A stretch of DNA of 64,000 nucleotides from Saccharospirillum sp039982735 (GTDB taxonomy: Bacteria; Pseudomonadota; Gammaproteobacteria; Pseudomonadales; Natronospirillaceae): contig NZ_JBDWXV010000018.1 in the NCBI RefSeq assembly GCF_039982735.1, forward strand, positions 1 to 64,000. Direction: 5' to 3'. Under the pieces are notes generated by a model. The model made no database searches. It saw only the letters and a program-made list of their open reading frames with translations, and had not been told where the DNA came from. The translations under genes were made by a program, and so were the position numbers. Of the stretch, positions 1 through 8,575 are shown one piece after another (positions within the stretch are counted from its first letter, which is position 1; every line of letters starts with the position of its first letter).

Positions 1-6
1 TAAAAA

Positions 7-89
<83 letters not shown>

Positions 90-98
90 AACAAAAAA

Positions 99-126
99 GC
101 CCGAACAGCAATGTTCGGGCTTTTTT
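99..126 (+). terminator. Intrinsic terminator after tRNA-like copy 1
   Basis: A perfect 9-bp stem GCCCGAACA/TGTTCGGGC with loop GCAA is followed by six T. It lies 9 bases after the CCA of the tRNA-like repeat. Confidence 0.85.
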
Positions 127-143
127 AATGTCTGGTAAAAAAA

Positions 144-226
144 GTGGTATCAGGCTAGCTCGTCGGGCTCATAACCCGAAGGCCGTAGCCGGAGCGCCGG
201 CCGGTTAAATCCCGCCCCCGCTACCA
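144..226 (+). pseudogene. Initiator-tRNA-like repeat, copy 2
   Basis: This is an 83-bp copy of the first tRNA-like unit, differing at one position only (T46 of copy 1 is C183 here), 137 bp downstream. It has the same CAT anticodon arm, the same inserted GCCGG-AGCG-CCGGC hairpin and the same missing 5' acceptor strand, and it ends in CCA. The near identity points to a recent tandem duplication or gene conversion. Confidence 0.6.
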
Positions 227-235
227 AAACAAAAA

Positions 236-263
236 GCCCGAACAGTAATGAGCAGGCTTTTTT
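236..263 (+). terminator. Decayed terminator after copy 2
   Basis: The left arm GCCCGAACA matches the copy 1 terminator. The right side has drifted to GAGCAGGC, so only the outer GCC/GGC pairs and one inner pair remain, followed by TTTTTT. It is probably weak or inactive, whereas copy 1 is perfect. Confidence 0.4.
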
Positions 264-269
264 ATTGCC

Positions 270-343
270 TGGTTAAAAGTGGCCTACAGTTAAATCCAGC
301 TACAAAACATCACAAAGCCCGAACATTACGGTTTGGGCTTTTT
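270..343 (+). repeat. Decayed third tRNA-like unit with terminator
   Basis: The sequence TGGTTAAAAGTGG, then CAGTTAAATCC and AGCTACA, matches the ends of the repeat unit, with the anticodon region deleted. The linked hairpin GCCCGAAC/GTTTGGGC (317-324 with 331-338) and T-run (339-343) keep a functional terminator shape, with one G-T pair compensating. The remaining sequence to about 615 shows no gene I can support. Confidence 0.5.
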
Positions 344-615
344 GTGTGGGTAGGAAATGGGCTGGGTCTAGTGGGCTTGAAAGCCAGGATTCCCTACAGA
401 TGTCGGGTGAGCGCTGGGTTCATAGCAGATTACAATGTGCGCGTTTTTTGACATCTGGGGCGCAGAAGAAGCCTAACCGGTTTTATACTTGCCGGGCTTA
501 AATCAATCGCCCCATATTGACAGCACTGTGAAAACGGGTCATTTTGCCCGTTACTCATCGTACCAGAGCCGGTAATTTATCGATTTGGCTCTGGTCAGAG
601 GGACCTTTCACCGCT

Positions 616-2982
616 ATGAATCTGCTTGCGTTCGGCCTGAGGACATTCCTACCCCACACCGGGCTGGTTACATTTGGCGGGCTATTCTGCCTCGTTCTCT
701 TATTGGCTTACCCGGTTCAGGCTGAACGTCCCTCGGCTTCTTCACACTTGAATGTCGACCTGTCGATGCTGGACCTCGACCGCACGGATGTTCGCTACGC
801 GCTCGCCAGCAACACCCACTCGACCGGTTTCATGCCTGCTCCAATAGGGCAGAAGCTGGAAGACGCACCCTACGAATTCAAGGGTGAGCAGGGGGCCGGT
901 CTGACCGCAAATTTCAGACAGCACAGCCGATACTGGTTATCTGCGCGCGTTATTAATCAGACTGAGACCCGTGACTGGTACGTGCACATCAGTAATTTCG
1001 GCTTTCAGCAACCTCGCATCCTGATCAGGGACTGGGATGGTCAGACCATTCATACCATTGATAATACGGTGACTTCCGGAGCCACGGAAATCAATGCCAT
1101 CGGACGTGCGGTCAGGGTCAGTCTCGAACCTGGCATGCCGTATCAGATCATGGTTGAGTTGTCCGCAAATCATGTTACCTGGAAACCCTACATCGGCCTG
1201 ATGAGCGCAGACTTTTATCAGCCCTGGCAAATGCAGATGGATTTTGCATTCAAGCTGGCCATCGGGATCATGCTGGGCATTATTCTACTGGGTTTTGTTG
1301 CCTGGGCTTTGACGTCTGACAAAACGTTTTTCTGGGGTGCCGCATCCTCTCTGGTGATGCTGTGCTATTACCTGGAACATAGCAGCCTACCAGCGATTTT
1401 GGGACAAGCCAGTTACGAGAAAACGGCATTTTTCTGGTTGCTGGTTACGTTCTCGTTACTGACGATGACCGCCTTTGCCGCCAGTTTCCTGCAGATCAAC
1501 CGACGGTCAGGGCGATTATACTCAGTGTTCTATTACACCGTACTGGCAACGATGCTGGTCGGGCTCGCTGGTACACAGCTTTCTTTCAACGCAAACGTAC
1601 TTGTATATTCCCTGAACTATTTCGCGGTCTCGCTGGTTATTCTGGGGTCGGGCCTCTCCAGGGTTCGGTCACAGGGGCGTTATTACTGGATGTACATACT
1701 GGGCTGGCTACCCATGGTATTGTCGATGGTACAGGTGATCTGGGTCGTCAATGCCCCCCGGGGAGTCGTTGAGGAAATCGTCGTTTCCTACAAGATGATC
1801 CATGTTTTGTATATTCAGATTTTGCACATGGTCCTGCACATTGCCGCCATCGTTTTGCGTGTCAAAGCGCTGAATGAAGAAAAGCACCGCATGGAGCAGA
1901 TCAGTCAGGCTAAGTCGCGCTTTATTGCGCACAGCAGTCACGATCTCAGTCAGCCTTTGCATTCGATGAATGTCTACATGGAATGTTTGAAACCCCATGT
2001 TCATGGCCAAGCTGGCAACGATCTGTTTGTACGGCTCAAAGAAACCCATCGCCAGATGAATGAATCCTTCAGCGCCATCATGGATCTGACCAAGCTGGAG
2101 TCCGGCGTGATCAGGCCAGGCCTTGAAATCGTGTCACTGGAACGTCTGTTTTCAAAGTTGCAGGGTGAGTATCTGGGGTTGGCCATGTCCAGGCGTCTTG
2201 GGCTGAGTTTCGAAGCCGAATCGTTGCAGGTGCGCAGTGATCCGGTCTTACTGGAGCGCATGCTGCGTAACCTCATTTCCAATGCTATAAAGTACACCGA
2301 CGCGGGCAAGGTGAGGGTGGTTTGCCGTAACCTCGGCAACCAGGTGGTCATAGAAGTTATCGACACTGGCTGCGGTATTGCCAGTGAGGATCAGGAAGTC
2401 ATTTTCGATATTTATCACCGTTCACTGGACGCTCCGGATACAACGAGCGGCTCTGGCATTGGTTTGTCGATCGTCAGACACATATCCCAGTTGCTGGATC
2501 ATCCGGTGTCGTTAACGTCAGTGCCCGGTGAAGGCAGTTGTTTCGCGATCCATGCTCCGTTGGCGGAAGAAACGGCTCTGCGCAGAGATCCCGAAACATC
2601 ATCAGCGAGAAACAGTAAGTTTGTCGTGGCACTGGTGCTGGGGAATACCGGTCTGAGAGATCCGGTGTGGGATCGGCTGAAACAATGGAATTGTTCGGTA
2701 TTGATTTTCAACTCAGCGGACGAGGTGCTGCAGGCTGGAGTGCCGGTGGATATCGTGTTGTGTGACGACGCCAATCAGCGAGACATCGCTCTGTTATCTG
2801 GTCGAGCCGACGTTCTGACACAAGACTGCGTGGCCGCCTGTATTTGCAAACCCGGGTTCGCGTTGCCCGAGCACTGGGTTGCCTTGTCGGCGCCGGTGAT
2901 ACCCGCTCAGTTGCGCGCCCTATTGAACTTCGCTGCACGAAAGCGTCAGTCTCAGGCACCGCAAGCTGTCGCTGCCCAGTGA
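616..2982 (+). CDS. Membrane hybrid sensor histidine kinase
   Basis: A 788-aa sensor kinase for signal transduction at the inner membrane. The start at ATG 616 (AGAGGGA upstream) gives a signal peptide ending near PVQA; the upstream TTG at 544 is less likely. An extracytoplasmic 7TMR-DISMED2-like domain is followed by about seven hydrophobic segments (roughly residues 210-410). The phosphoacceptor box is SHDLSQPL with H442, and the ATPase boxes are NLISNAIKY, DTGCGIA and GSGIGLSIV. The C-terminal 120 residues resemble a receiver domain (VDIVLCDD, CICKPG), but divergent. A LuxR-type regulator follows 58 bp downstream and is the obvious partner. Ligand unknown. Confidence 0.88.
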   Translation: MNLLAFGLRTFLPHTGLVTFGGLFCLVLLLAYPVQAERPSASSHLNVDLSMLDLDRTDVRYALASNTHSTGFMPAPIGQKLEDAPYEFKGEQGAGLTANFRQHSRYWLSARVINQTETRDWYVHISNFGFQQPRILIRDWDGQTIHTIDNTVTSGATEINAIGRAVRVSLEPGMPYQIMVELSANHVTWKPYIGLMSADFYQPWQMQMDFAFKLAIGIMLGIILLGFVAWALTSDKTFFWGAASSLVMLCYYLEHSSLPAILGQASYEKTAFFWLLVTFSLLTMTAFAASFLQINRRSGRLYSVFYYTVLATMLVGLAGTQLSFNANVLVYSLNYFAVSLVILGSGLSRVRSQGRYYWMYILGWLPMVLSMVQVIWVVNAPRGVVEEIVVSYKMIHVLYIQILHMVLHIAAIVLRVKALNEEKHRMEQISQAKSRFIAHSSHDLSQPLHSMNVYMECLKPHVHGQAGNDLFVRLKETHRQMNESFSAIMDLTKLESGVIRPGLEIVSLERLFSKLQGEYLGLAMSRRLGLSFEAESLQVRSDPVLLERMLRNLISNAIKYTDAGKVRVVCRNLGNQVVIEVIDTGCGIASEDQEVIFDIYHRSLDAPDTTSGSGIGLSIVRHISQLLDHPVSLTSVPGEGSCFAIHAPLAEETALRRDPETSSARNSKFVVALVLGNTGLRDPVWDRLKQWNCSVLIFNSADEVLQAGVPVDIVLCDDANQRDIALLSGRADVLTQDCVAACICKPGFALPEHWVALSAPVIPAQLRALLNFAARKRQSQAPQAVAAQ

Positions 2983-3040
2983 AACTTGACCTCATGGCTA
3001 CCGTTCTATTAGCAGTAATGCGACCACAAGAGTCGAGATT

Positions 3041-3646
3041 ATGACCGTGAAAATAGTGATTACTGAAGATCACGAGCTGTATCGGGATGCACTGGGTACT
3101 CTGGTGATTGAGGCATTTCCGGGCGTTCAGGTGATTGAATCGGGTGATTTTCCCACGACGCTCTCCTTGCTCGACGCCCATACAGACGTAGCTCTGGTGT
3201 TGTTTGACATTCATATTCCAGGCACCAGTGGCCTCAACGGGCTGAAAGAGATCAAAGCCCGTTATCCGGCACTTCCGCTGGTGGTGGTGTCTACGGTTGA
3301 TTACCAGGCCAGCATCCAGCAGATGCTGCAGCTCGGAGCCGATGGTTTTATCGCAAAAACCAGTTCGCGCGCCATGATGGTTCGGGCGCTCAGAGATGTC
3401 ATGGAAGGCGAAGTTGTTATTCTCAGTGGTCGCGACAACGACGACGTCGTAGCATTGTCACCCCGCCAGATAGATACCCTCGAATTACTGGCCCAGGGGC
3501 TCCCCAACAAGGAGATCGCAGCCAGACTTAACATTGCTCCCACCACAGTACGGGAATATGTCTCTGACATTCTGGGGCTGTTCAAATGCGATAACCGAAC
3601 GCAGGCCGTCCTGAAAGCACGCCAGCTTGGTTTCATTCTGTATTAG
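3041..3646 (+). CDS. NarL/LuxR-family response regulator
   Basis: A 201-aa DNA-binding response regulator. The receiver domain has the acidic pair in TEDHE, the phosphoacceptor D56 in LFDIHIPG and the conserved lysine in FIAKTSS. After a short linker the LuxR-type helix-turn-helix (LSPRQIDTLELLAQGLPNKE through TTVREYV) occupies residues about 143-200. It lies 58 bp after the hybrid kinase in the same direction, so it is likely co-transcribed and phosphorylated by it. Targets unknown. Confidence 0.93.
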   Translation: MTVKIVITEDHELYRDALGTLVIEAFPGVQVIESGDFPTTLSLLDAHTDVALVLFDIHIPGTSGLNGLKEIKARYPALPLVVVSTVDYQASIQQMLQLGADGFIAKTSSRAMMVRALRDVMEGEVVILSGRDNDDVVALSPRQIDTLELLAQGLPNKEIAARLNIAPTTVREYVSDILGLFKCDNRTQAVLKARQLGFILY

Positions 3647-3801
3647 TATCGTTACCTGGTATCCCGCATTAGGACGTTGTGGCCGAATGGTGATTGCCTT
3701 GATTTACCAGACGTAGACGCCAGTGATGTGACATCCGCGCCTGCATATGTCTCGATTAGGTGTATCATATTAGTCTTTACGGGTATGGATTAACTGATTT
3801 T

Positions 3802-4797
3802 GTGAAACACAGACGACCAACATTACAGGATATTGCTGACCGGGTAGGCGCTACCAAAATGACGGTTAGTCGCTGTTTGCGTACTCCGGATGCGGTGTCT
3901 GAGAACTTGCGACAACGCATTTTTGCGGCTGCAGAAGAGCTGGGATATATCCCCAATCGCGGCCCCGACATGCTTTCCAGATCAACCAGCCGAGCCATTG
4001 GTGTCTTGTTGCCGTCGTTAACCAATCAGGTGTTTGCTGACGTGATCATGGGTATTGAAAAAGTCACAGAACCGGCTGGCTACCACCTGATGATGTCCCA
4101 TTATGGGTATAGTATTGAAACAGAAGAGCGCAGTCTTGCCTCCTTGCTGTCCTACAACGTTGACGGGGTGATATTGTCGGAAAGTCAGCATACCCAACGT
4201 ACCATCCGCATGCTCGACACGGCAGGTATTCCTGCCGTTGAGATTATGGATTCGCGAACTCGTCCCTTTCAGCAGGCGGTTGGCTTCGATAATGTTGAAG
4301 CGTCCTACGACATGGTCTGTGAGATGATTCGACGTGGCCGTCAACAGGTTTTGTATCTGGCGGTTCGGCTCGATGCCCGCACTCTGCAACGCCAGGAAGG
4401 TTACCAGCGTGCAATGGCTGAACATGGTCTGACACCTCAGACACTGCGCATTACGTCCCGGTCCTCATACAGCGTGGGTGCCAGTCTCATGGCCAGTGTA
4501 CTGGAGGAGTATCCGGAAACGGACGGCATCTTTTGCACCAACGACGATGTTGCCGTGGGCGCCTATTTCGAGTGCATGAAGCGTGGCGTAAAAGTACCGG
4601 AGCAGATGGCGATAGCCGGCTTTCACGGACACGACGTCGGTCAGGTAATGTCACCCCGTCTCGCCAGTGTCATAACCCCCCGGGAGGCCGTGGGTGAAAG
4701 GGCTGCGTACGAATTGATGGGCCGAATTCAAGGGCGGCCGTTTGAAAAACCGATTATTGATCTCGGGTATCGAATAGAAGCTGGCGGAACCATCTAA
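3802..4797 (+). CDS. gntR: Gluconate regulon repressor GntR (LacI family)
   Basis: A 331-aa LacI-family repressor, very close in sequence to E. coli GntR: TLQDIADRVGATKMTVSR helix-turn-helix, RAIGVLLPSLTNQVFADV, GIFCTNDDVAVGA and AIAGFHGHDVGQVM. I chose GTG 3802 because VKHRRPTLQ aligns with the family N-terminus; a GTG at 3760 would add 14 residues. The hinge helix and effector domain appear complete. It sits convergent to the gluconokinase/TRAP operon. Its expected operator type (TTACCGGTAAC) occurs four times between 8455 and 11032, before both units it would control. The family responds to gluconate. Confidence 0.93.
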   Translation: MKHRRPTLQDIADRVGATKMTVSRCLRTPDAVSENLRQRIFAAAEELGYIPNRGPDMLSRSTSRAIGVLLPSLTNQVFADVIMGIEKVTEPAGYHLMMSHYGYSIETEERSLASLLSYNVDGVILSESQHTQRTIRMLDTAGIPAVEIMDSRTRPFQQAVGFDNVEASYDMVCEMIRRGRQQVLYLAVRLDARTLQRQEGYQRAMAEHGLTPQTLRITSRSSYSVGASLMASVLEEYPETDGIFCTNDDVAVGAYFECMKRGVKVPEQMAIAGFHGHDVGQVMSPRLASVITPREAVGERAAYELMGRIQGRPFEKPIIDLGYRIEAGGTI

Positions 4798-4935
4798 TAG
4801 GATTCAAAAAATCGCCCTGCCTGTGTGCGAGTTACATCCTTGTAGCTCAACGGTTGGCGTCACCTGCAGTTTCATGGCAGGCGAGTCGGTCAAAATACGC
4901 AATGTAGTTTGCCTGAATCTGGCTGATTGATTGGT

Positions 4936-5472
4936 CTACTGTGGCCACTGAAGCTGTTCGTAACGAGTCTGTAACTTGCTCAAACAATCGCCTATCACCG
5001 CCTCTGCTGACTGAGCGATGTCAATGATCAGGGCTTCGGTTTCAGATGGAGCCTCCAGCTGCTCGAACTGACTTTCCAGCATCCTTCTTCCGGAAAAGTA
5101 GTGATCTTCGCGCTGTGAATGACGAGACCAGATGGTATCGATGTCTCCTTTGAGGTAAACAAACGTTGTGTCTGGTGCGGCGTGTCTCAATCGGTCGCGA
5201 TAGTCGATCTTCAACGCCGAACAGGCGAGTACCAGACCGGGCTGACGCTGAATTAACGCGGCCAGGTCATTGAGCCAGTCGGCTCTGTCGGCATCGGAAA
5301 GCGGGATACCGCTGCTCATTTTTTCGATGTTAGCCTGGCTGTGGAAATCATCGGCGTCGAAAAAAGGCAGAGCAAGGGCCTCTGCGAGTCGCGAGCCCAC
5401 CAGGCTTTTGCCGCTGCCCGATACGCCCATCACGATAATGCAGGGGGTGTTCAATCTGTTGTCTCTGGTCAT
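4936..5472 (-). CDS. gntK: Gluconokinase
   Basis: A 178-aa thermoresistant-type gluconokinase phosphorylating D-gluconate to 6-phosphogluconate. The P-loop GVSGSGKS, DADDFHS, NIEKMSSGIPL, DRADWL and CSALK-DYRDRLR motifs are those of GntK, and the length matches the family (about 175 aa). The start ATG 5472 lies one base after the stop of the TRAP large permease, so translation is probably coupled. It is the last gene of a dctP-dctQ-dctM-gntK unit preceded by paired GntR operators. The product would feed the Entner-Doudoroff or pentose phosphate route; edd/eda are not in the window. Confidence 0.93.
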   Translation of the reverse strand: MTRDNRLNTPCIIVMGVSGSGKSLVGSRLAEALALPFFDADDFHSQANIEKMSSGIPLSDADRADWLNDLAALIQRQPGLVLACSALKIDYRDRLRHAAPDTTFVYLKGDIDTIWSRHSQREDHYFSGRRMLESQFEQLEAPSETEALIIDIAQSAEAVIGDCLSKLQTRYEQLQWPQ

Positions 5473-5473
5473 A

Positions 5474-6790
5474 TTATTCCCACCACAAGGCCAGTTGAGG
5501 AAAGGCGATGAGCAATGCCAGTGCAATCAGTTGTAAGCCGATGAAGGGCATCAGTGAGGTAAAAATATGGCCCAGGGTAATGCCTTTGGGCGCAACTGAT
5601 TTTAGGTAAAAAGCAGCCGGGCCAAAGGGTGGAGAAAGAAACGACACCTGCATGTTCATGCAGAAGACAACGCCAAACCAGATAGGGCTATAGCCCAGTT
5701 CGATGATGATGGGCACAAAGATTGGCATGGTTAGCAGTGCCACACCTACCCAGTCGAGGAACATGCCCAGCACCAGCAAAATGACCATCATGAACAAAAT
5801 GGTGGTCAGCCCATGGCCGCCGCTGACGGCGAAGATGGAGTCTCGAACGAATTCGATGCCGCCCATCAGGTTGTATACGCCGACCAGTGCCGTCGCGCCG
5901 ATGCCAATCCAGATGATCATGCCGCAGGTACGCAGTGTGGTCATGGTGGCCTTGCGCACCATGTCGAAGGTCAGTTCGCCGCGGATCAAAGTGCTGATAG
6001 CTATGCCGACTGCGCCGAGTGCCGATGCTTCGGTAACGGAAGCGATGCCACTGTAAATGCTGCCCAGCACAGTCACGACCGAGAGAATCGGGAACAGTAG
6101 GGCTTTAATAAAGTTCGGGGCTGGGGCTTCTTCTGCTTCCTGCTCAGTTGGCAGGGGTGCCAGTGACGGATTCAGGCGGACGCGAATCAGTACGTAAGCG
6201 ATGTACAACATGGCCAGAATAAAGGCGGGCAGAAAAGCACCCTTGAACAGATCGCCAATTGATACATTGGCGGTCAGGCCATAAATAATCAATACGATGC
6301 TCGGTGGCAACATGGTGCCCAGCGCACCGCCGGCACAGGTGGTGCCAATGGCCAGATTTCGGTCGTAACCCAAACGCAGCATTTGTGGCAGTGCCAGTAT
6401 GCCGAGCAACACGGTTTCGCCACCGATCACGCCTGACATGGAGGCCAGAATCATCGCGACGACCAGAGTTTGTACGGCAACACCGCCGCGCAGTTTGCGT
6501 CCAAGACGGTTCATGGCGTCGAACAAGTCGCGGGCGATGCCGGAATGATCCAGCAACGCCGCCATTAACACGAACATGGGGACCGCCAGAAAAACGTAAC
6601 TGCCAATGAAACTGTACATGCGACTGGTTACAATGCCGAGCGCCGGCGGGCCAAACCACCCGAGTGCGAAAATCAACGCGACAAAGCCAGTAGCAAATGC
6701 CAGCTGCATACCGGTTAATAGCAGCAGGATCATCAGAGAAAGCATCAGCAGACTGCCATATCCAATGCCGATGGAGGACAATTCAAACAT
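5474..6790 (-). CDS. TRAP transporter large permease (DctM-like)
   Basis: A 438-aa very hydrophobic protein with the 12-or-so membrane segments of TRAP DctM subunits. Typical stretches are GGETVLLGILALPQM, CAGGALGTMLPPSIVLIIYGL and LVLGMFLDWVGVALLTMP. It forms the sodium-coupled transport channel with DctQ. Its ATG overlaps the DctQ stop by one base (TGATG at 6790). The operon position between a solute receptor and gluconokinase, under GntR operators, suggests gluconate or a gluconate-containing disaccharide as substrate. Confidence 0.92.
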   Translation of the reverse strand: MFELSSIGIGYGSLLMLSLMILLLLTGMQLAFATGFVALIFALGWFGPPALGIVTSRMYSFIGSYVFLAVPMFVLMAALLDHSGIARDLFDAMNRLGRKLRGGVAVQTLVVAMILASMSGVIGGETVLLGILALPQMLRLGYDRNLAIGTTCAGGALGTMLPPSIVLIIYGLTANVSIGDLFKGAFLPAFILAMLYIAYVLIRVRLNPSLAPLPTEQEAEEAPAPNFIKALLFPILSVVTVLGSIYSGIASVTEASALGAVGIAISTLIRGELTFDMVRKATMTTLRTCGMIIWIGIGATALVGVYNLMGGIEFVRDSIFAVSGGHGLTTILFMMVILLVLGMFLDWVGVALLTMPIFVPIIIELGYSPIWFGVVFCMNMQVSFLSPPFGPAAFYLKSVAPKGITLGHIFTSLMPFIGLQLIALALLIAFPQLALWWE

Positions 6791-7350
6791 CAGACGTTCC
6801 TCAGTTGGCGCAGGTCACGAATAAGATGCAACACCAGTTGCAGCGTCAGTACCGCAAAAGCGACAAGGATGAAAACTTTCAGATAGGCCGGGAATGGTGG
6901 GTTCCAGGCGGAGCCGCTGGTTTCCAGTCGAAAGGCCCCCCAGGGAGTAAAGACGGCCTTGCGAGCCATGGTCCAGCCGGCGTAAAGCATCATTCCGGAA
7001 AAGCCGAGACCGAGCAGATGATGCAGGATGCGCAACCAGCATTGGGCGCGTTCGGAAACGGAATCGTAAATCAGGACAACGCGAACATGTTTGTCTGAGG
7101 CAAAGGCGTAGAGACCGCCAAAAATAAACAGAGAGGCGCCGATAAATGTTGCGGTTTCGTGTACCCAGGTTGTGGGGTCGTCAAAAACGTAGCGCATGAC
7201 GATCTCGTAAGTCGAGACAATGGCTACCACAGCAAACAGGATACTGAGCTTCGAACCGAGCCAGACGATGCCGCGGTCCAGCGCATTACTCGCGAGGTCT
7301 TCGTCGCGTTCTGCTTCGGGGAGAGGGAGGGTTTCAGGGGTATCGGGCAT
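6790..7350 (-). CDS. TRAP transporter small permease (DctQ-like)
   Basis: A 186-aa protein with four membrane segments, including the DctQ signature EIVMRYVFDDPTTWVHE near the second helix. Start ATG 7350 is chosen because TGGAG lies 7 bases upstream; the frame remains open to 7425 but that extension overlaps the receptor gene. The N-terminal 40 residues are acidic and polar before the first helix. It works with the adjacent large permease and receptor. Confidence 0.88.
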   Translation of the reverse strand: MPDTPETLPLPEAERDEDLASNALDRGIVWLGSKLSILFAVVAIVSTYEIVMRYVFDDPTTWVHETATFIGASLFIFGGLYAFASDKHVRVVLIYDSVSERAQCWLRILHHLLGLGFSGMMLYAGWTMARKAVFTPWGAFRLETSGSAWNPPFPAYLKVFILVAFAVLTLQLVLHLIRDLRQLRNV

Positions 7351-7402
7351 TGCTAGACTCCAGGCCCGGGGCAGTTCCCCGGGCTCCGATGAACTGGTCA
7401 GA

Positions 7403-8416
7403 TTACAGCAGGCCCTGGGATTCAAGGTAAGCCGTTACCGATTCATACACCTTCTGAGCATTGGGTGACTGCTCGGCGTATCTTTCCCACTGGGTCCGAG
7501 CGATGCCACGGAACTTCATGCGTTCTTCATCCGACCAGTTGTGGATCGTGATCTCCGGGTTCGCACGGGCTTCTTTTACGGCATCAACATCAGCCATCGC
7601 CAGTTGGGTGCTGATGTCATAGGCAAAGTCACGCGTTGAGGTGGTGAAAATAGTTTGAATGTCAGCGGGCAATTCGTTCCACTCATCGAGATTCATGACC
7701 ACTTCCAGCAATGGCAGGGAGTGGAAACCGGGGTAGACCGGGTGGGGTGCAACTTCGTGCATACCTGCCGCGTGGTTGGTTGAAAAAACGGTGTAATCTG
7801 CAGCGTCGATTACGCCTTTGCTCAGCCCGGTGAACACTTCGGAGCCTGGCAAGTTGACCGGTGAAGCGCCGGCGGCGGCAAATACCGACTGTACAAGGCC
7901 TTCAGGTGCCCGCAGTTTCAGGCCTTCCAGATCCGCTACGCTGTCCAGCGGTACGCTGGAAACAAAGGCTTCGAGGCCCGTGGCACCACCGCCAACAAAC
8001 TTCACGCCATACGGCTCGTAAAGTTCATTCATCAGTTCATAGCCACCACCGTAATAGATATAGCTGATCAACTGGTTCGGGTTTGACCAGGCGCCTACGG
8101 TGTTGCCAATCAGGCCAAAGGCCGGGTCTTTACCGGAGAAGTATTCGGTAACGGAAATGTGACCGTTCAGAATGCCCGCTTCAATCGCATCCAGCGTTTC
8201 AGTGTGGCTGACCACGCTGCCCACCGGCATGATTTCGATGGAAACCCGACCGTCGGTCATGGCTTCAACGCGATCGGCCCATTCCTGTTTAATCTGGAAG
8301 TTCTTTACGCCGGACGGATCCGACGACTGGAATTTGAAATTGTACTCAGCGGCGAAAGCGCCCGTAGCGAGGGTTGATGAGACAATCCCTGCGATCAATT
8401 TAACGGCTGTGTTCAT
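7403..8416 (-). CDS. TRAP transporter solute receptor (DctP-like)
   Basis: A 337-aa periplasmic binding protein. The signal peptide ends at AFA-AEY (about residue 22). The DctP fold shows in the pattern DRVEAMTDGRVSIEIMPVGSV, DLEGLKLRAPEG (with the conserved carboxylate-binding Arg) and GLSKGVIDAADYT. Start ATG 8416 is preceded by AGGAGA at 7 bases. First gene of the unit, 38 bp from the inner GntR operator. Carboxylate-type ligands are usual, so gluconate or cellobionate fits the context; the ligand itself is inferred. Confidence 0.9.
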   Translation of the reverse strand: MNTAVKLIAGIVSSTLATGAFAAEYNFKFQSSDPSGVKNFQIKQEWADRVEAMTDGRVSIEIMPVGSVVSHTETLDAIEAGILNGHISVTEYFSGKDPAFGLIGNTVGAWSNPNQLISYIYYGGGYELMNELYEPYGVKFVGGGATGLEAFVSSVPLDSVADLEGLKLRAPEGLVQSVFAAAGASPVNLPGSEVFTGLSKGVIDAADYTVFSTNHAAGMHEVAPHPVYPGFHSLPLLEVVMNLDEWNELPADIQTIFTTSTRDFAYDISTQLAMADVDAVKEARANPEITIHNWSDEERMKFRGIARTQWERYAEQSPNAQKVYESVTAYLESQGLL

Positions 8417-8453
8417 TGGTATCTCCTGCGAGGTTTGTTGTTATTGGTGCCTT

Positions 8454-8500
8454 ATGTTACCGGTAACAATTTTATGCGATCTGCTTTGTTACCGGTAACT
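8454..8500 (-). promoter_or_regulatory. Paired GntR operators with promoter, TRAP-gntK operon
   Basis: Two palindromes, TGTTACCGGTAACA (8455-8468) and GTTACCGGTAAC (8488-8499), lie with centres 32 bp apart, three helical turns. On the minus strand a -35-like TTACCG (8498-8493) sits inside the distal operator. An 18-bp gap leads to a good -10, TAAAAT (8474-8469), abutting the proximal operator. A repressor bound here would cover both promoter elements. The sequence is of the known E. coli GntR operator type. Confidence 0.85.
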
Positions 8501-8575
8501 TTGGCGAGTCTATAGCAGGAACCTTTCGGTGACAATGTTTTATGGCGGCTGAATCGCCGCATCTATTGGAAAGGC

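Noticed and set aside
248..451. 67-codon open frame across the third tRNA-like unit and its terminator
   Set aside because: It runs through a hairpin terminator and degenerate repeat sequence and has no ribosome site or recognisable protein features.
2708..3214. 168-codon minus-strand frame over the kinase/regulator junction
   Set aside because: It is antisense to two well-supported genes and has no protein family features.
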